DNA of 64,000 nt from an uncultured Treponema sp. (GTDB taxonomy: Bacteria; Spirochaetota; Spirochaetia; Treponematales; Treponemataceae): NCBI RefSeq assembly GCF_945873775.1, contig NZ_CAMCEC010000004.1, positions 81,369 to 145,368 of the forward strand, written 5' to 3'. Below the pieces are notes generated by a model. That model had not been told where the DNA came from. It ran no database searches and worked only from the letters and a program-made list of their open reading frames with translations. The position numbers were made by a program, and so were the translations under genes. Every line of letters begins with the position of its first letter. Within the stretch, counting starts at the first letter, position 1. Shown here one piece after another: positions 18,429 through 27,440 of the stretch.

Positions 18429-18797
18429 CTATTCATAAGGATAATTGTGCTCAGATTTTGACTGGAATTCTTTTAAGCTGACGATTTTCATGTTTTTGTT
18501 GAATTCAATAATGGATACTCCGTCAAATCCGCTGATTTCATTGTTGTAATCACATTCAAAATACCATTCCACAACCGTGAACGCGCCTTGGTGAATAAAA
18601 TTTTTTATTTCCCACTTCAGGACTGTACCGTTTCTGTTCCAGTCAGCGAACCATTTTAAAACCTGAGGCAATCCGTGATATTCCGGTCCGTAGCACTCAC
18701 TGTAAACAATATCATCCGCAAAAATATTTTCTAATGGTCCGATGTTTTTATCAAGCCAGGCTTGGAAATAGCTTTTTACAATGTCTTCTTTTTGCAT
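18429..18797 (-). CDS. Nuclear transport factor 2 / SnoaL-like family protein
   Basis: KSYFQAWLDKNIGPLENIFADDIVYSECYGPEYHGLPQVLKWFADWNRNGTV fold pattern. Confidence 0.8.
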   Translation of the reverse strand: MQKEDIVKSYFQAWLDKNIGPLENIFADDIVYSECYGPEYHGLPQVLKWFADWNRNGTVLKWEIKNFIHQGAFTVVEWYFECDYNNEISGFDGVSIIEFNKNMKIVSLKEFQSKSEHNYPYE

Positions 18798-18821
18798 TTT
18801 GCACAGCTCCTTCATATTTTT

Positions 18822-20153
18822 TCAGTTCACCAGAAATGGCACGAGATAAAACGGTTTCAGCAGCAGATTCTCTTCGCTTCCTACGTCCTTTTGTGATATT
18901 AAATATGTCTTGTTGATATTCTGTGAAAATTTTTTGCGGAATTCGTTTATTGATTCATGCTTTCCTGAGCCGGAAGATTTAATCTCAAGCGCATCTATTT
19001 TGCTTCCGTCGGAAATCAGAAAATCCACCTCGTAATAGTGCGTGCTTCCGGATTTTTCCCAAGTGTGATAATAAAGTTCCCTTCCGGCCGCTGCAATCAT
19101 CTGCGCAACAAGATTTTCATAGAGATAGCCAAGATTCGCCGGCAATTTATCCGAAAGAAGTTTTGCGTAAAGTTTATTTTCCGTCACCGGTCGGTCAATA
19201 AACATCAGCGTTACAAACAAACCTGTGTCGGAAAGATACAATTTATAGCTGTTGAAGTCCTTTGTGTCGGCAAGGCTTGCTCTTGGATTTGTGGAATTGT
19301 AGCACGGAAGAATTGTCTTGGAATCGATTAGCTCATACAGCAATTCATCCGCTTTGGTGTTATTTCTTTTTCCGATTGCCGTGGTAATCCTGTATTTTCT
19401 CGCGTCCTTTGCCAGCTGAGCCGGAACCGCATGATACAATGCCGAAATTCTTCCCGACGGATCAATCTTTTTGAAATCCTCTTCATAAAGACTGATTATC
19501 TGCCTTTTCACCATGTCAATTTCCGAAAAATTCTTACCATTTATATACGATTCCACAGCCTGCGGCATTCCGCCCACCGCCATGTAAAGTCTCAAATCTC
19601 TCATCAGCTTGCGGTTTGTCGCCTGGCCGATTGCTGAGCCCGTTTGAAAAATCTGCCGCAGAAGTTCAAAATTTCCGCCTGTCGCATCGCAGAATTCCTC
19701 ATAGTCCATAGGATAGACTTGAATTTTCATCTCTTCTGACGGAATCAGAATGTCCTTTACATTTTTTCGTATCGAAATGAGTGAGCCGGTTTCCAGATAA
19801 CTGTATCTTCCGTCCGCCACAAGGTGCTTGATCGCCTGCCGCGCCTTCGGAAAAAGCTGCACTTCATCAAAAATTATAAGAGATTCATGTTCGTAAAGCG
19901 TTGTTCCTGTTTCCGCCTGAAGACGCAGAAAAAACACATTCAGATTTCCCATATCGTCGAAACATTCAAGAATATTTGCTGATGCCTTCGAAAAATCTAT
20001 CAGAATGTAGGATTTATATTCATTCTGTGCAAAATTTTCCGCGATTGTTGATTTTCCTACACGTCTTTCGCCTTCAAGCATGACGGCGTATTTGTCCGCA
20101 TATTTTTCTTTCCATTCTAAAAGTTTTTGGTATGCTTTTCTTTCAAAATACAT
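18822..20153 (-). CDS. AAA ATPase with C-terminal DUF4143-type domain
   Basis: LEGERRVGKSTIAENFAQNEYK Walker A; C-term YEVDFLISDGSKIDALEIKSSG. Confidence 0.9.
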   Translation of the reverse strand: MYFERKAYQKLLEWKEKYADKYAVMLEGERRVGKSTIAENFAQNEYKSYILIDFSKASANILECFDDMGNLNVFFLRLQAETGTTLYEHESLIIFDEVQLFPKARQAIKHLVADGRYSYLETGSLISIRKNVKDILIPSEEMKIQVYPMDYEEFCDATGGNFELLRQIFQTGSAIGQATNRKLMRDLRLYMAVGGMPQAVESYINGKNFSEIDMVKRQIISLYEEDFKKIDPSGRISALYHAVPAQLAKDARKYRITTAIGKRNNTKADELLYELIDSKTILPCYNSTNPRASLADTKDFNSYKLYLSDTGLFVTLMFIDRPVTENKLYAKLLSDKLPANLGYLYENLVAQMIAAAGRELYYHTWEKSGSTHYYEVDFLISDGSKIDALEIKSSGSGKHESINEFRKKFSQNINKTYLISQKDVGSEENLLLKPFYLVPFLVN

Positions 20154-20320
20154 AATTACATCTCGGATATAATTATGTTGTATCACAAAATGTACGTTTC
20201 TTCAATTTGTTTATTCTGTGTTTTGTGCATTTCTTCAAGATTATATGTGGCCGTATTTGTGCGTTTCTTCGCTTTTTTTTATTATGTTCCGCTCTCTTCA
20301 ATTAGGCGGCAACACGGAAT

Positions 20321-20866
20321 TTACAGCTTCTTTTCCATCAAATCAAAGCGGCCTTTTCTCCATTCGGCGAATCCGCGGACTTCGTAGCCATTGTTGCGGT
20401 ACAGCTTTTGCGCATACGGATTTTTTGTGAATACATCAAGTCGGAGCGAATCATAACCCATGCTCCTGATTTGCGATTCAATTTTGTTTAGCACTTTTTT
20501 TCCGATGCCTCTGTTTTGAAAGCCGGGAGAAACACAAAACCTGTGGAGAACCAGCGAGGTTTCGCGCGGATATTTCCATTCGGCATTGTTGTACGCTTCA
20601 TCTGATTCACCGCTTATCACGTACAAGGCGATTATTTTTTCATTTTCCTCCGCAACGTACAGATTTCCTTTTCTGATGTCGTCCTCAAAATCCGCTGCGG
20701 CAGGGTAGAGTTCGTCCCACTGATATATGCCATGCTTTTCCATTTCCTGAATCGCTTCCTGAATCAGGACGGTGATTGCCTCAATATCTTCCGGTTTTCC
20801 CAATCTGTATTTTATGCCGTCAAGGGCTGAATTCTTGTTTTCCTCTGATTCAACTGCATCTGTCAT
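20321..20866 (-). CDS. GNAT family N-acetyltransferase
   Basis: LHRFCVSPGFQNRGIGKKVLNKIESQIRSMGYDSLRLDVF. Confidence 0.92.
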   Translation of the reverse strand: MTDAVESEENKNSALDGIKYRLGKPEDIEAITVLIQEAIQEMEKHGIYQWDELYPAAADFEDDIRKGNLYVAEENEKIIALYVISGESDEAYNNAEWKYPRETSLVLHRFCVSPGFQNRGIGKKVLNKIESQIRSMGYDSLRLDVFTKNPYAQKLYRNNGYEVRGFAEWRKGRFDLMEKKL

Positions 20867-20972
20867 TTCTGTAATGTCTCCTGTGTTGGTTCATGAAGAT
20901 TTATTAAAGCTAAAAAAATCAAGTTTACTTTCTTCAGCTGTGCGGCAAACTGGAAGCCGGATGCTAAATGAT

Positions 20973-21455
20973 TTAAAGATATTTTTCCATATATCCGCAG
21001 GTAAATGGGAAAAAATCAAATTTTTGTGTGCCTGTATGAACAAAGCCAAACGATTCATACCATTTTTTCAGCACGTTGTTCTCCTCAACGATACCGATAT
21101 TAATCTTGTTGCAATTTAGTTCTTCCGCAGTCTTAAAAGCATGCTTCAAAAGTTCCTCTCCAATTCCTCGGTGCCTGTATGCGGGGATTACAGATAAATT
21201 AGTCAGCTCACACTCGTTGTTATTCTGCACGGACAGGGAATAATACCCCACGATATTCCCCTTGTCATAAAAAGCATACATGGGTCTATGTTCTTCAATC
21301 AAATGATACTTCAATCTGTCTTCTGTCGTGGCGAATGCCGTAAATCTCGGCGCGTTCTCGACAGTAAAGCCGAATTCCTCTGCAACCGTGGCAAAACTCT
21401 CTCTGATTATTTTTGCACATTCAGCAAGATTCTGTTCTTCTACTTTTTTAATCAT
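20973..21455 (-). CDS. GNAT family N-acetyltransferase
   Basis: NLSVIPAYRHRGIGEELLKHAFKTAEELNCNKINIGI. Confidence 0.92.
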   Translation of the reverse strand: MIKKVEEQNLAECAKIIRESFATVAEEFGFTVENAPRFTAFATTEDRLKYHLIEEHRPMYAFYDKGNIVGYYSLSVQNNNECELTNLSVIPAYRHRGIGEELLKHAFKTAEELNCNKINIGIVEENNVLKKWYESFGFVHTGTQKFDFFPFTCGYMEKYL

Positions 21456-21462
21456 AGTATAT

Positions 21463-21508
21463 GCTCCTTAAATTCCGCGTAGCGGTGAGCTACGGATGCC
21501 TCCTTATT
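21463..21508 (-). repeat. Leader hairpin element, family 2, short form (5' of GNAT)
   Basis: Minus strand AAGGAGGCATCCGTAGCTCACCGCTACGCGGAATTTAAGGAG; same AGCTCACCGCTA(A)CGC core as the 25.5-kb copy. Confidence 0.6.
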
Positions 21509-21558
21509 AAATTCCGATTTGCTTATTTCTTTTCTCTGATTTTCTTTTGCAAAATCTT

Positions 21559-22350
21559 TTATATCTTCTCTAAATCCAAGATTGAAACGTAATGCAGAAT
21601 ATCAAATTCTTCCGGCAGTGATTGCATATATTCCCAATGTTCCTGCTCCCATTTCTGAATTTCACTTTCCTTGAGTCCACTCGCGCCAATTCCCCGGCAG
21701 GCTTTCATCCTTCCATGCCATGATCCTCTTGTAAAATGTATCGGCAAATCGTATGTCAGCATATTTGCAGCCTTGAACATTCCTGCACACCAAGTCGGCT
21801 CCTGCAGTTCATATCTTGTCATTCTTCCACCGGTCCATGCAGGGTTATATTTTAAAACAAGATTTTCGCTTGTTTTGGCAATCTCACTTTCTTCCGGCAG
21901 CCATGCCATAAACAAAATCGCAAAATGACCATGCTCCTTTAACATGCGGTGAAATTTCGGCAAGACAACCGATTTATCAAAATACATAAAACATTGGCAC
22001 GCTGTAATCACATCAAATGTTCTGTCAGGAAAATCAACATCTTCTGCCGCAGCAACAATATAATCAATGTCCATCCCCGCATTTTTGCTGAGTTTCTCCG
22101 CATATATAATCTGATTCTCCGAAATATCCGCCCCTGTCCATTTTGCTCCGTAGGAATGCATATTTCTTGGAATTACACCAGTTCCTGTTCCCAAATCAAG
22201 TACATTTTGCCCTTTTACTCCTAACGATAATTCCGCTAGTTTTGCATAAAATTCTTTTGGATAAATATCACGGTACTTTGCATAGTCTGCGGAGGTTTTT
22301 CCCCAGTCAAATGCTCTTCCATGATCAATGTTCTTGTTGATTATTTCCAT
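21559..22350 (-). CDS. Class I SAM-dependent methyltransferase
   Basis: VLDLGTGTGVIPRNMHSYGAKWTGADIS; start at MEIINKN with GGGAGGCGAAATATC upstream; ORF extension overlaps the DUF296 gene. Confidence 0.92.
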   Translation of the reverse strand: MEIINKNIDHGRAFDWGKTSADYAKYRDIYPKEFYAKLAELSLGVKGQNVLDLGTGTGVIPRNMHSYGAKWTGADISENQIIYAEKLSKNAGMDIDYIVAAAEDVDFPDRTFDVITACQCFMYFDKSVVLPKFHRMLKEHGHFAILFMAWLPEESEIAKTSENLVLKYNPAWTGGRMTRYELQEPTWCAGMFKAANMLTYDLPIHFTRGSWHGRMKACRGIGASGLKESEIQKWEQEHWEYMQSLPEEFDILHYVSILDLEKI

Positions 22351-22408
22351 GATATTTCGCCTCCCATATAAAACCTGACTTTGCTGTAACATTTTGATTT
22401 TATCATAC

Positions 22409-22831
22409 TCAATCAAACTTAAATACATTAAGCCCTGTTTCTTTATCATAAACTCTGTCAACTTTTCCATCAATGACCGTAATTACCAGCTCACAGGTTG
22501 CACTCACAACAGCCCGGTTCAGATGTCCTCCAAACACTTCACCTTTCTCATTTCCTGCGCTCAAATGAAGATGCGCATAATATTCTCCATCCATCGTATT
22601 GATTGTACCTGTCAACGACGTGATCTCATAATATCCTTTAAAACTGTTTGAGTAATATTTCTTCTCATCCGTCTTATATACTCCGACGGTGAAATCATTG
22701 ATGGCTCCAAGAGCATTGATACTGGCAAGCTTTATATTCTCATTTATGGCAATTGCTTTCAGTTGCTCTAAAATCTCCTCCCCTTTGTCAATCCTTGCTA
22801 CTATTGTATTTTCAAATTTTCTGTATTCCAT
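22409..22831 (-). CDS. PPC/DUF296 domain DNA-binding-like protein
   Basis: IKLASINALGAINDFTVGVY...YYAHLHLSAGNEKGEVFGGHLNRAVVSATCELVI. Confidence 0.88.
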   Translation of the reverse strand: MEYRKFENTIVARIDKGEEILEQLKAIAINENIKLASINALGAINDFTVGVYKTDEKKYYSNSFKGYYEITSLTGTINTMDGEYYAHLHLSAGNEKGEVFGGHLNRAVVSATCELVITVIDGKVDRVYDKETGLNVFKFD

Positions 22832-22926
22832 TTTATTTCTCCATTCTGATAGTGGCTTATTACTGCCTGTATTTTTTATTGTTTTCAAAAAAGAATTTAT
22901 CGCTCCGACAAACTAAAACAGCTTTT

Positions 22927-23162
22927 CAATTATTCGCAATACATGCAAATACTCCCATTTGACAACTTAAATCCGTTTTTTTCATAAAACTTAGCTGCCG
23001 GGGGCATACTCACTTGTATGAAGAACAATTTCTGCAAGTTTTTTATCTTTGCTGTAACATTTAACAGCATTCAATAGTTGCTTGTCTATTCCTTGTCCTT
23101 GTCGCATTCGGGAAGTACCGCCATCACATAAATCTGGCACGATGAATAAACAAAGTTCCCCG
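22927..23162 (-). pseudogene. Frameshifted GNAT acetyltransferase remnant
   Basis: Minus-strand translation ELCLFIVPDLCDGGTSRMRQGQGIDKQLLNAVKCYSKDKKLAEIVLHT then, in another frame, MPPAAKFYEKNGFKLSNGSICMYCE*. Confidence 0.75.
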
Positions 23163-23171
23163 AGCACGGAT

Positions 23172-23627
23172 TCAACGTTCGCTCATGTATTTTTCTGTTT
23201 CGGCGGAAGTCAGTTTTCGCACTTGTGTTTGCGGATATTCTTTGTATTCTTCAACTCTGAAAACCGGAGACATTCGGCTGCATTTTTTGTCTTTGTTCTT
23301 TTTGAGGAACAGTTTTAAATCCTCGTTTGTGGCGAAAATTTTATAGGATTTTCTGCCTTTGCTGTTTTCTATTTCGTAAATGCCGCATGAGCTTTTTGTT
23401 GTGAAGTCGGCTGTCCGCAAGTAAAGTTTTGCGATTTCCAATGACTTGAAGGGAAAATTCCACCTTTGCAGGCCTCTGACCGGGTCGTGTTCAATGCAAA
23501 TGCAGCGTCCGCAAGTTCCACAGATATATTGAGTGTGGTTTTTCAAACATTCCAAAGGATTCAGCAAGGGCGTTATTCTGCTTTTGTCGGAGTAACATTC
23601 TTCGCACATTTTTCGTTTTTCTTCCAT
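23172..23627 (-). CDS. Cys-rich hypothetical protein
   Basis: MCEECYSDKSRITPLLNPLECLKNHTQYICGTCGRCICIEHDP; zinc-ribbon-like Cys pairs. Confidence 0.65.
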   Translation of the reverse strand: MEEKRKMCEECYSDKSRITPLLNPLECLKNHTQYICGTCGRCICIEHDPVRGLQRWNFPFKSLEIAKLYLRTADFTTKSSCGIYEIENSKGRKSYKIFATNEDLKLFLKKNKDKKCSRMSPVFRVEEYKEYPQTQVRKLTSAETEKYMSER

Positions 23628-23647
23628 AAATATATTCGGATTATGGT

Positions 23648-24406
23648 TTATACCGTAACGTTCGGGTTCGTGTATTGACCATGCCTCTTTGTATTTTTCC
23701 CATATTGAATTGCAAATTTTGGACAGCGGTGTAAGCAGCCAAGGCACATGACACATTTTTCCTTGCTCCAGACAGGTCTTTTGTTCTGCATTTCAATTGC
23801 CTGCACAGGACATTTTTTGGCACAGAGTCCGCAACCTATACAAGTGTCATCAACTGAAAAATGCTTTGTTTTACGCATCGAATCATATTCGATATTATAG
23901 CCTATCTTTGCAAGCGGATAAGGCAGCTTGTTTTTCATAAAATCCCCTACGGTAAAATTCTTTATTTGCTTGATAATATAATCAATTTCAAGCTCAGCGT
24001 TATCATTTATACGCCGAACTTTTTCTTTATTGCTCAAATCAAAAATCGGAGTCCAAGTATCCGGCATTTTCACGCTGAATTTTGCGGACAATGACAAGCC
24101 TTTAGGAGCAAGAATATTATCTGCAAATCTCCCGGTTTGTCCCGGAGTTGTTCCATAGGTTGCAATAAAAAACAGATAGTCCGGCTTGTGGCTTAAATCT
24201 AATCTTTGTAAAAATTCAGTTACGATAACAGGCAATCCCCAAGAGTATGTGGGGCTTACTATACCAAGTGTTTTGTATTTCTCATCAAATGAGAAAATTT
24301 GTTTTTTATAGTAATCTGTAATAGAAACGGCAATATCGCCTGTTTCGGCTGCAATCCTTTGGGCAACATATTCGCTGTTTCCGGTTGCTGAAAAATATAA
24401 AATCAT
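23648..24406 (-). CDS. EFR1-type flavodoxin-ferredoxin protein
   Basis: MILYFSATGNSEYVAQRIA flavodoxin start; C-terminal CIGCGLCAKKCPVQAI and CVMCLGCLHRCP 4Fe-4S motifs. Confidence 0.9.
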   Translation of the reverse strand: MILYFSATGNSEYVAQRIAAETGDIAVSITDYYKKQIFSFDEKYKTLGIVSPTYSWGLPVIVTEFLQRLDLSHKPDYLFFIATYGTTPGQTGRFADNILAPKGLSLSAKFSVKMPDTWTPIFDLSNKEKVRRINDNAELEIDYIIKQIKNFTVGDFMKNKLPYPLAKIGYNIEYDSMRKTKHFSVDDTCIGCGLCAKKCPVQAIEMQNKRPVWSKEKCVMCLGCLHRCPKFAIQYGKNTKRHGQYTNPNVTV

Positions 24407-24412
24407 AATCTG

Positions 24413-24574
24413 TCTCCCATAAAAAGTCAAAATTAAAACTTCAGTTTTTGGATTGACTTTTTAATGCAATTTCGCAACAAAGTGAGAAATTGCAGATGAT
24501 AAGAAAGTTTGCAACGCAAACTTAAAAAGATAAAAACTGACAGTATATTGGCAGTTTTTATCTTACCTCCTTAT
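24413..24574 (-). repeat. Leader hairpin element, family 1, copy A (5' of EFR1 gene)
   Basis: Four consecutive hairpins on the minus strand, bracketed by TAAGGAGG and TATGGGAG; homologous to 25328-25487 and 37870-38033. Confidence 0.85.
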
Positions 24575-25320
24575 CCAAGACCTGCAAACTTAACAAGAAG
24601 TGTATGCGGAATAAGCTTCGCAAGCAATCGGTAGCATTTATAAAATGCTCCGGTAGTGTAAACGGCTCTGCCTTTCTTTGCTGCCTTTAATGATTTCAAT
24701 GCAGCGGTATTTGGGTCGATTACAGGCAAGCGGCTTTGCCCCTTTGTAAGTTCGGACTTTGTCATTTCCGTAAGCATAAAACCCGGACACACAGCACATA
24801 CATTTATGTGTCTGTCTTTCAGCTCCTCACGCAGTCCAAGAGAAAGTGTGGATACATAGGACTTTGATGCACAATAAATGATTAAGTTTGTGTTCGGAAG
24901 AAATGCAGAGGTTGAGGATACTTCCAAAATTGTACCACCGTTCATGATATATGGCAGACATACCTTTGCTATCGCCGTTGCTCCTTTGCAGTTCAGGTCA
25001 ATGATTTTTAACATACTTTCAAGCTCCATATCCTCAAAAGGAGAACCGATTGACATACCTGCATCATTTATTAAAACTTCAACCTGAGCATTATTGGTTT
25101 TTAATTTTTCTTCCAGTATTTTGAAACTGCTCATATCAGCCATATACATAGGAAAAATTACACAATGTTTATCGGGATATTTCATAGCAACTTCTTTTAA
25201 TCGTTCTTCACGACGGGCAATCAGCCATAGTTCATCTATTTCAGGAAATAATTTTGTGACGGCGTCAATATAGCAGACACCGAGTCCGGAAGATGCTCCG
25301 GTTATAACTGCAATACTCAT
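24571..25320 (-). CDS. Short-chain dehydrogenase/reductase
   Basis: MSIAVITGASSGLGVCYIDAV, NDAGMS, YCASKSYV; start moved off the repeat-derived TTG. Confidence 0.93.
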   Translation of the reverse strand: MSIAVITGASSGLGVCYIDAVTKLFPEIDELWLIARREERLKEVAMKYPDKHCVIFPMYMADMSSFKILEEKLKTNNAQVEVLINDAGMSIGSPFEDMELESMLKIIDLNCKGATAIAKVCLPYIMNGGTILEVSSTSAFLPNTNLIIYCASKSYVSTLSLGLREELKDRHINVCAVCPGFMLTEMTKSELTKGQSRLPVIDPNTAALKSLKAAKKGRAVYTTGAFYKCYRLLAKLIPHTLLVKFAGLG

Positions 25321-25327
25321 AAAAGCA

Positions 25328-25487
25328 CTCCCATAAAAAGTCAAGATTAAAACTTCAGTTTTAGGATTGACTTTTTAAGTTGTTTCGCAACAAAGTGAAA
25401 AACAACAGTTGAAAAGAAAGTTTGCAACGCAAACTTAAAAAGATAAAAACTGACAGCATTTTGGCAATTTTTATCTTACCTCCTTAT
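25328..25487 (-). repeat. Leader hairpin element, family 1, copy B (5' of SDR gene)
   Basis: Minus strand GATAAAAATTGCC..GTCAGTTTTTATC, AAGTTTGCGTTGCAAACTT, GTTGTTTTTCACTTTGTTGCGAAACAAC, AAAAAGTCAAT..TTGACTTTTT. Confidence 0.85.
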
Positions 25488-25605
25488 AAAACTCTGCGTT
25501 AGCGGTGAGCCATGGATGGCGAGAATCACAGTTTTTGGAAGCATCGCTTGAGCAAACTGTAATGATAAAAATTACACGGATGTAATTTTTATCATGCCTC
25601 CTAAT
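25484..25605 (-). repeat. Leader hairpin element, family 2, copy B
   Basis: GATAAAAATTACATCCGTGTAATTTTTATC and ACAGTTTGCTCAAGCGATGCTTCCAAAAACTGT hairpins; adjoins family-1 copy B. Confidence 0.8.
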
Positions 25606-25656
25606 GACTGACTTATCTCCTAATTTATATTATATTTTAGGAGATAAATTTGGTTT

Positions 25657-26205
25657 CTATCTATTCATTTTATTCCATTTTTCTACAATGATTTCCGCGT
25701 TGCTTTCGAGGCTGTTTGTGCCGTTCAGTTCGATTTTTGCGCATGGCAGATTTTTTATCCATTTTTTCTGTTCATTAAGATTCGGAGAGCCGTCGGTTTC
25801 GTATCTGCGGTTGCTTTCCAGAAATTTTCGGTGGCTTTCGTACAGGTCTCCGCCTTCAAGAATTCTTTCGCCGAACCGTTCAATTGCCCTGCTGTGGACG
25901 CGCTGCAAACGGATTTCAGGCCCGGCATAAAGAAAGACCATCAGCTCAAACTTGTCGTCGAACGCCTGATGAAAGGAACTCATTGAACCTGCCATCACAA
26001 AATGCTCACAAGGCTCAATGTCGCCACTCAGCCGGCTTATCTTTTCCGCCTTGGAATACATCTGCGTGAATGGTTCGGGCGTGTCCTTTTTCCAGATATA
26101 ATCGTCCACATCAAAATACGGAAATCCCAGTTTTTCCGCAACGATTTTTCCAAGCGAGCTTTTTCCGCTTCCGGACGGACCTGCAATCATTATTCCTGTT
26201 GACAT
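25657..26205 (-). CDS. P-loop kinase-like AAA protein
   Basis: MIAGPSGSGKSSLGKIVAEKLGFPYFDVDDYIW; shikimate/adenylate kinase-like N-terminus. Confidence 0.85.
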   Translation of the reverse strand: MSTGIMIAGPSGSGKSSLGKIVAEKLGFPYFDVDDYIWKKDTPEPFTQMYSKAEKISRLSGDIEPCEHFVMAGSMSSFHQAFDDKFELMVFLYAGPEIRLQRVHSRAIERFGERILEGGDLYESHRKFLESNRRYETDGSPNLNEQKKWIKNLPCAKIELNGTNSLESNAEIIVEKWNKMNR

Positions 26206-26208
26206 ATT

Positions 26209-27345
26209 CTACATTCCTCCCAAAAATCCCATTATTATTCCGCCGATGACAAGCGAGCCTATTTGACCGGAAACATTCGCGCTTACGGCGTGCATGAGGA
26301 TGAAATTCTGATTGTCCTCCTCAAGGGCGATTTTCTGGACGACGCGGCTTGCCATGGGAAACGCTGAGATTCCGCACGCGCCGATCATCGGGTTCAGCTT
26401 GTCGTCTTTTTTGCGGAAAAGGTTCAGGAATTTTGCGAACAGAATTCCGCAGACCGTGTCGCCTGCAAACGCAATCAGACCAAGCAGCATAATCAGAAGC
26501 GTCCGGACGGTAAGGAAATTCTGCGCCGTCATGCTCGCGCCCACGCTAATTCCCAGAAGCAAAGTCACAATGTTTGAAAGCTCATTCTGTGCCGCCGCCG
26601 AAAGTTTTTCAAGGACACCGCACTCGCGGATTAAATTTCCGAACATCAGAAAACCGATTAAGGCCGCAGCGTCCGGAATCAGAATGCTTACCGCAATCGT
26701 AACCGCCACCGGGAAAACGACCATCACCCAATGCGGAATGTTCTTGTTCTTCGCCAGAATCCTTGTCGTCCGCTCCTTTTTTGTTGTAAGAAGTTTGATT
26801 ACAGGGGGCATGATAATCGGAACAAGGCTCATGTACGAGTAGGCGACAACTGTAATCTGACCGAGAAGATTTTTTGCGAAGCGGCTTGCGACAACAATCG
26901 CAGTCGGACCGTCCGCAGCCCCGATAACACCGATGCTCAGCGCTTCCTTTATGCTGAATCCGAATCCCCAGTAAGCGATCGCCGCCGCAATAAAAATTCC
27001 AAAATGCGCCACAATCCCGAAAATCAAAAGCCAAGGACGCTCAAGCAGCGGTCTAAAGTCAATCATCGCGCCCATGCCAACAAAAATCAGAAGCGGAAAA
27101 AGTTCCGTCATGATTCCGCAGTCAAAAAGAATCTGAAGTGCGCCCGGATGTTCCGCCGTTCCAAGCACAATCGCCAGCGGAAGATTCACCAGAATCGCTC
27201 CGAAACCAATCGGCAGAAGCAGCATCGGCTCGTACTTTTTGTACACCGCAAGAAAAATCAGCAGTGCGCCCACTGCAATCATCGCGAAATTCTGCCAGGA
27301 CATAGCCCCGATTCCGCTCGAAAAATAATCCAAAATCCGTTCCAT
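26209..27345 (-). CDS. Sodium ion-translocating decarboxylase beta subunit (OadB/GcdB-like)
   Basis: GVGAMIDFRPLL-type region, GAADGPTAIVVASRFAKNLLGQITVVAYSYMSLVPIIMPP, MIGACGISAFPMASRVVQK; start at MERILDYF (27345). Confidence 0.92.
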   Translation of the reverse strand: MERILDYFSSGIGAMSWQNFAMIAVGALLIFLAVYKKYEPMLLLPIGFGAILVNLPLAIVLGTAEHPGALQILFDCGIMTELFPLLIFVGMGAMIDFRPLLERPWLLIFGIVAHFGIFIAAAIAYWGFGFSIKEALSIGVIGAADGPTAIVVASRFAKNLLGQITVVAYSYMSLVPIIMPPVIKLLTTKKERTTRILAKNKNIPHWVMVVFPVAVTIAVSILIPDAAALIGFLMFGNLIRECGVLEKLSAAAQNELSNIVTLLLGISVGASMTAQNFLTVRTLLIMLLGLIAFAGDTVCGILFAKFLNLFRKKDDKLNPMIGACGISAFPMASRVVQKIALEEDNQNFILMHAVSANVSGQIGSLVIGGIIMGFLGGM

Positions 27346-27380
27346 TTCAAAACCTCCGTATGAAAAAAATCCGCCGACGC

Positions 27381-27440
27381 AAAAAAAGACCTCTTGCCCG
27401 GTCACCCTGAAATTAACAGGATAATCAGGCAAAAGGTCTT
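27381..27440 (-). terminator. Riboswitch expression-platform terminator
   Basis: Minus strand AAGACCTTTTGCC...GGGCAAGAGGTCTTTTTTT; overlaps aptamer 3' P1 strand. Confidence 0.8.

Noticed and set aside
12795-26205. Chromosomal integron cassette array
   Set aside because: Gene style fits, but no integrase was seen and the GCGTTAG/GTTAGGG motifs in intergenic repeats do not match the attC R''/R' cores (GTTRRRY/RYYYAAC) convincingly.
26731-27363. 210-aa plus-strand ORF
   Set aside because: Antisense to the Na+-decarboxylase beta gene and basic low-complexity composition.
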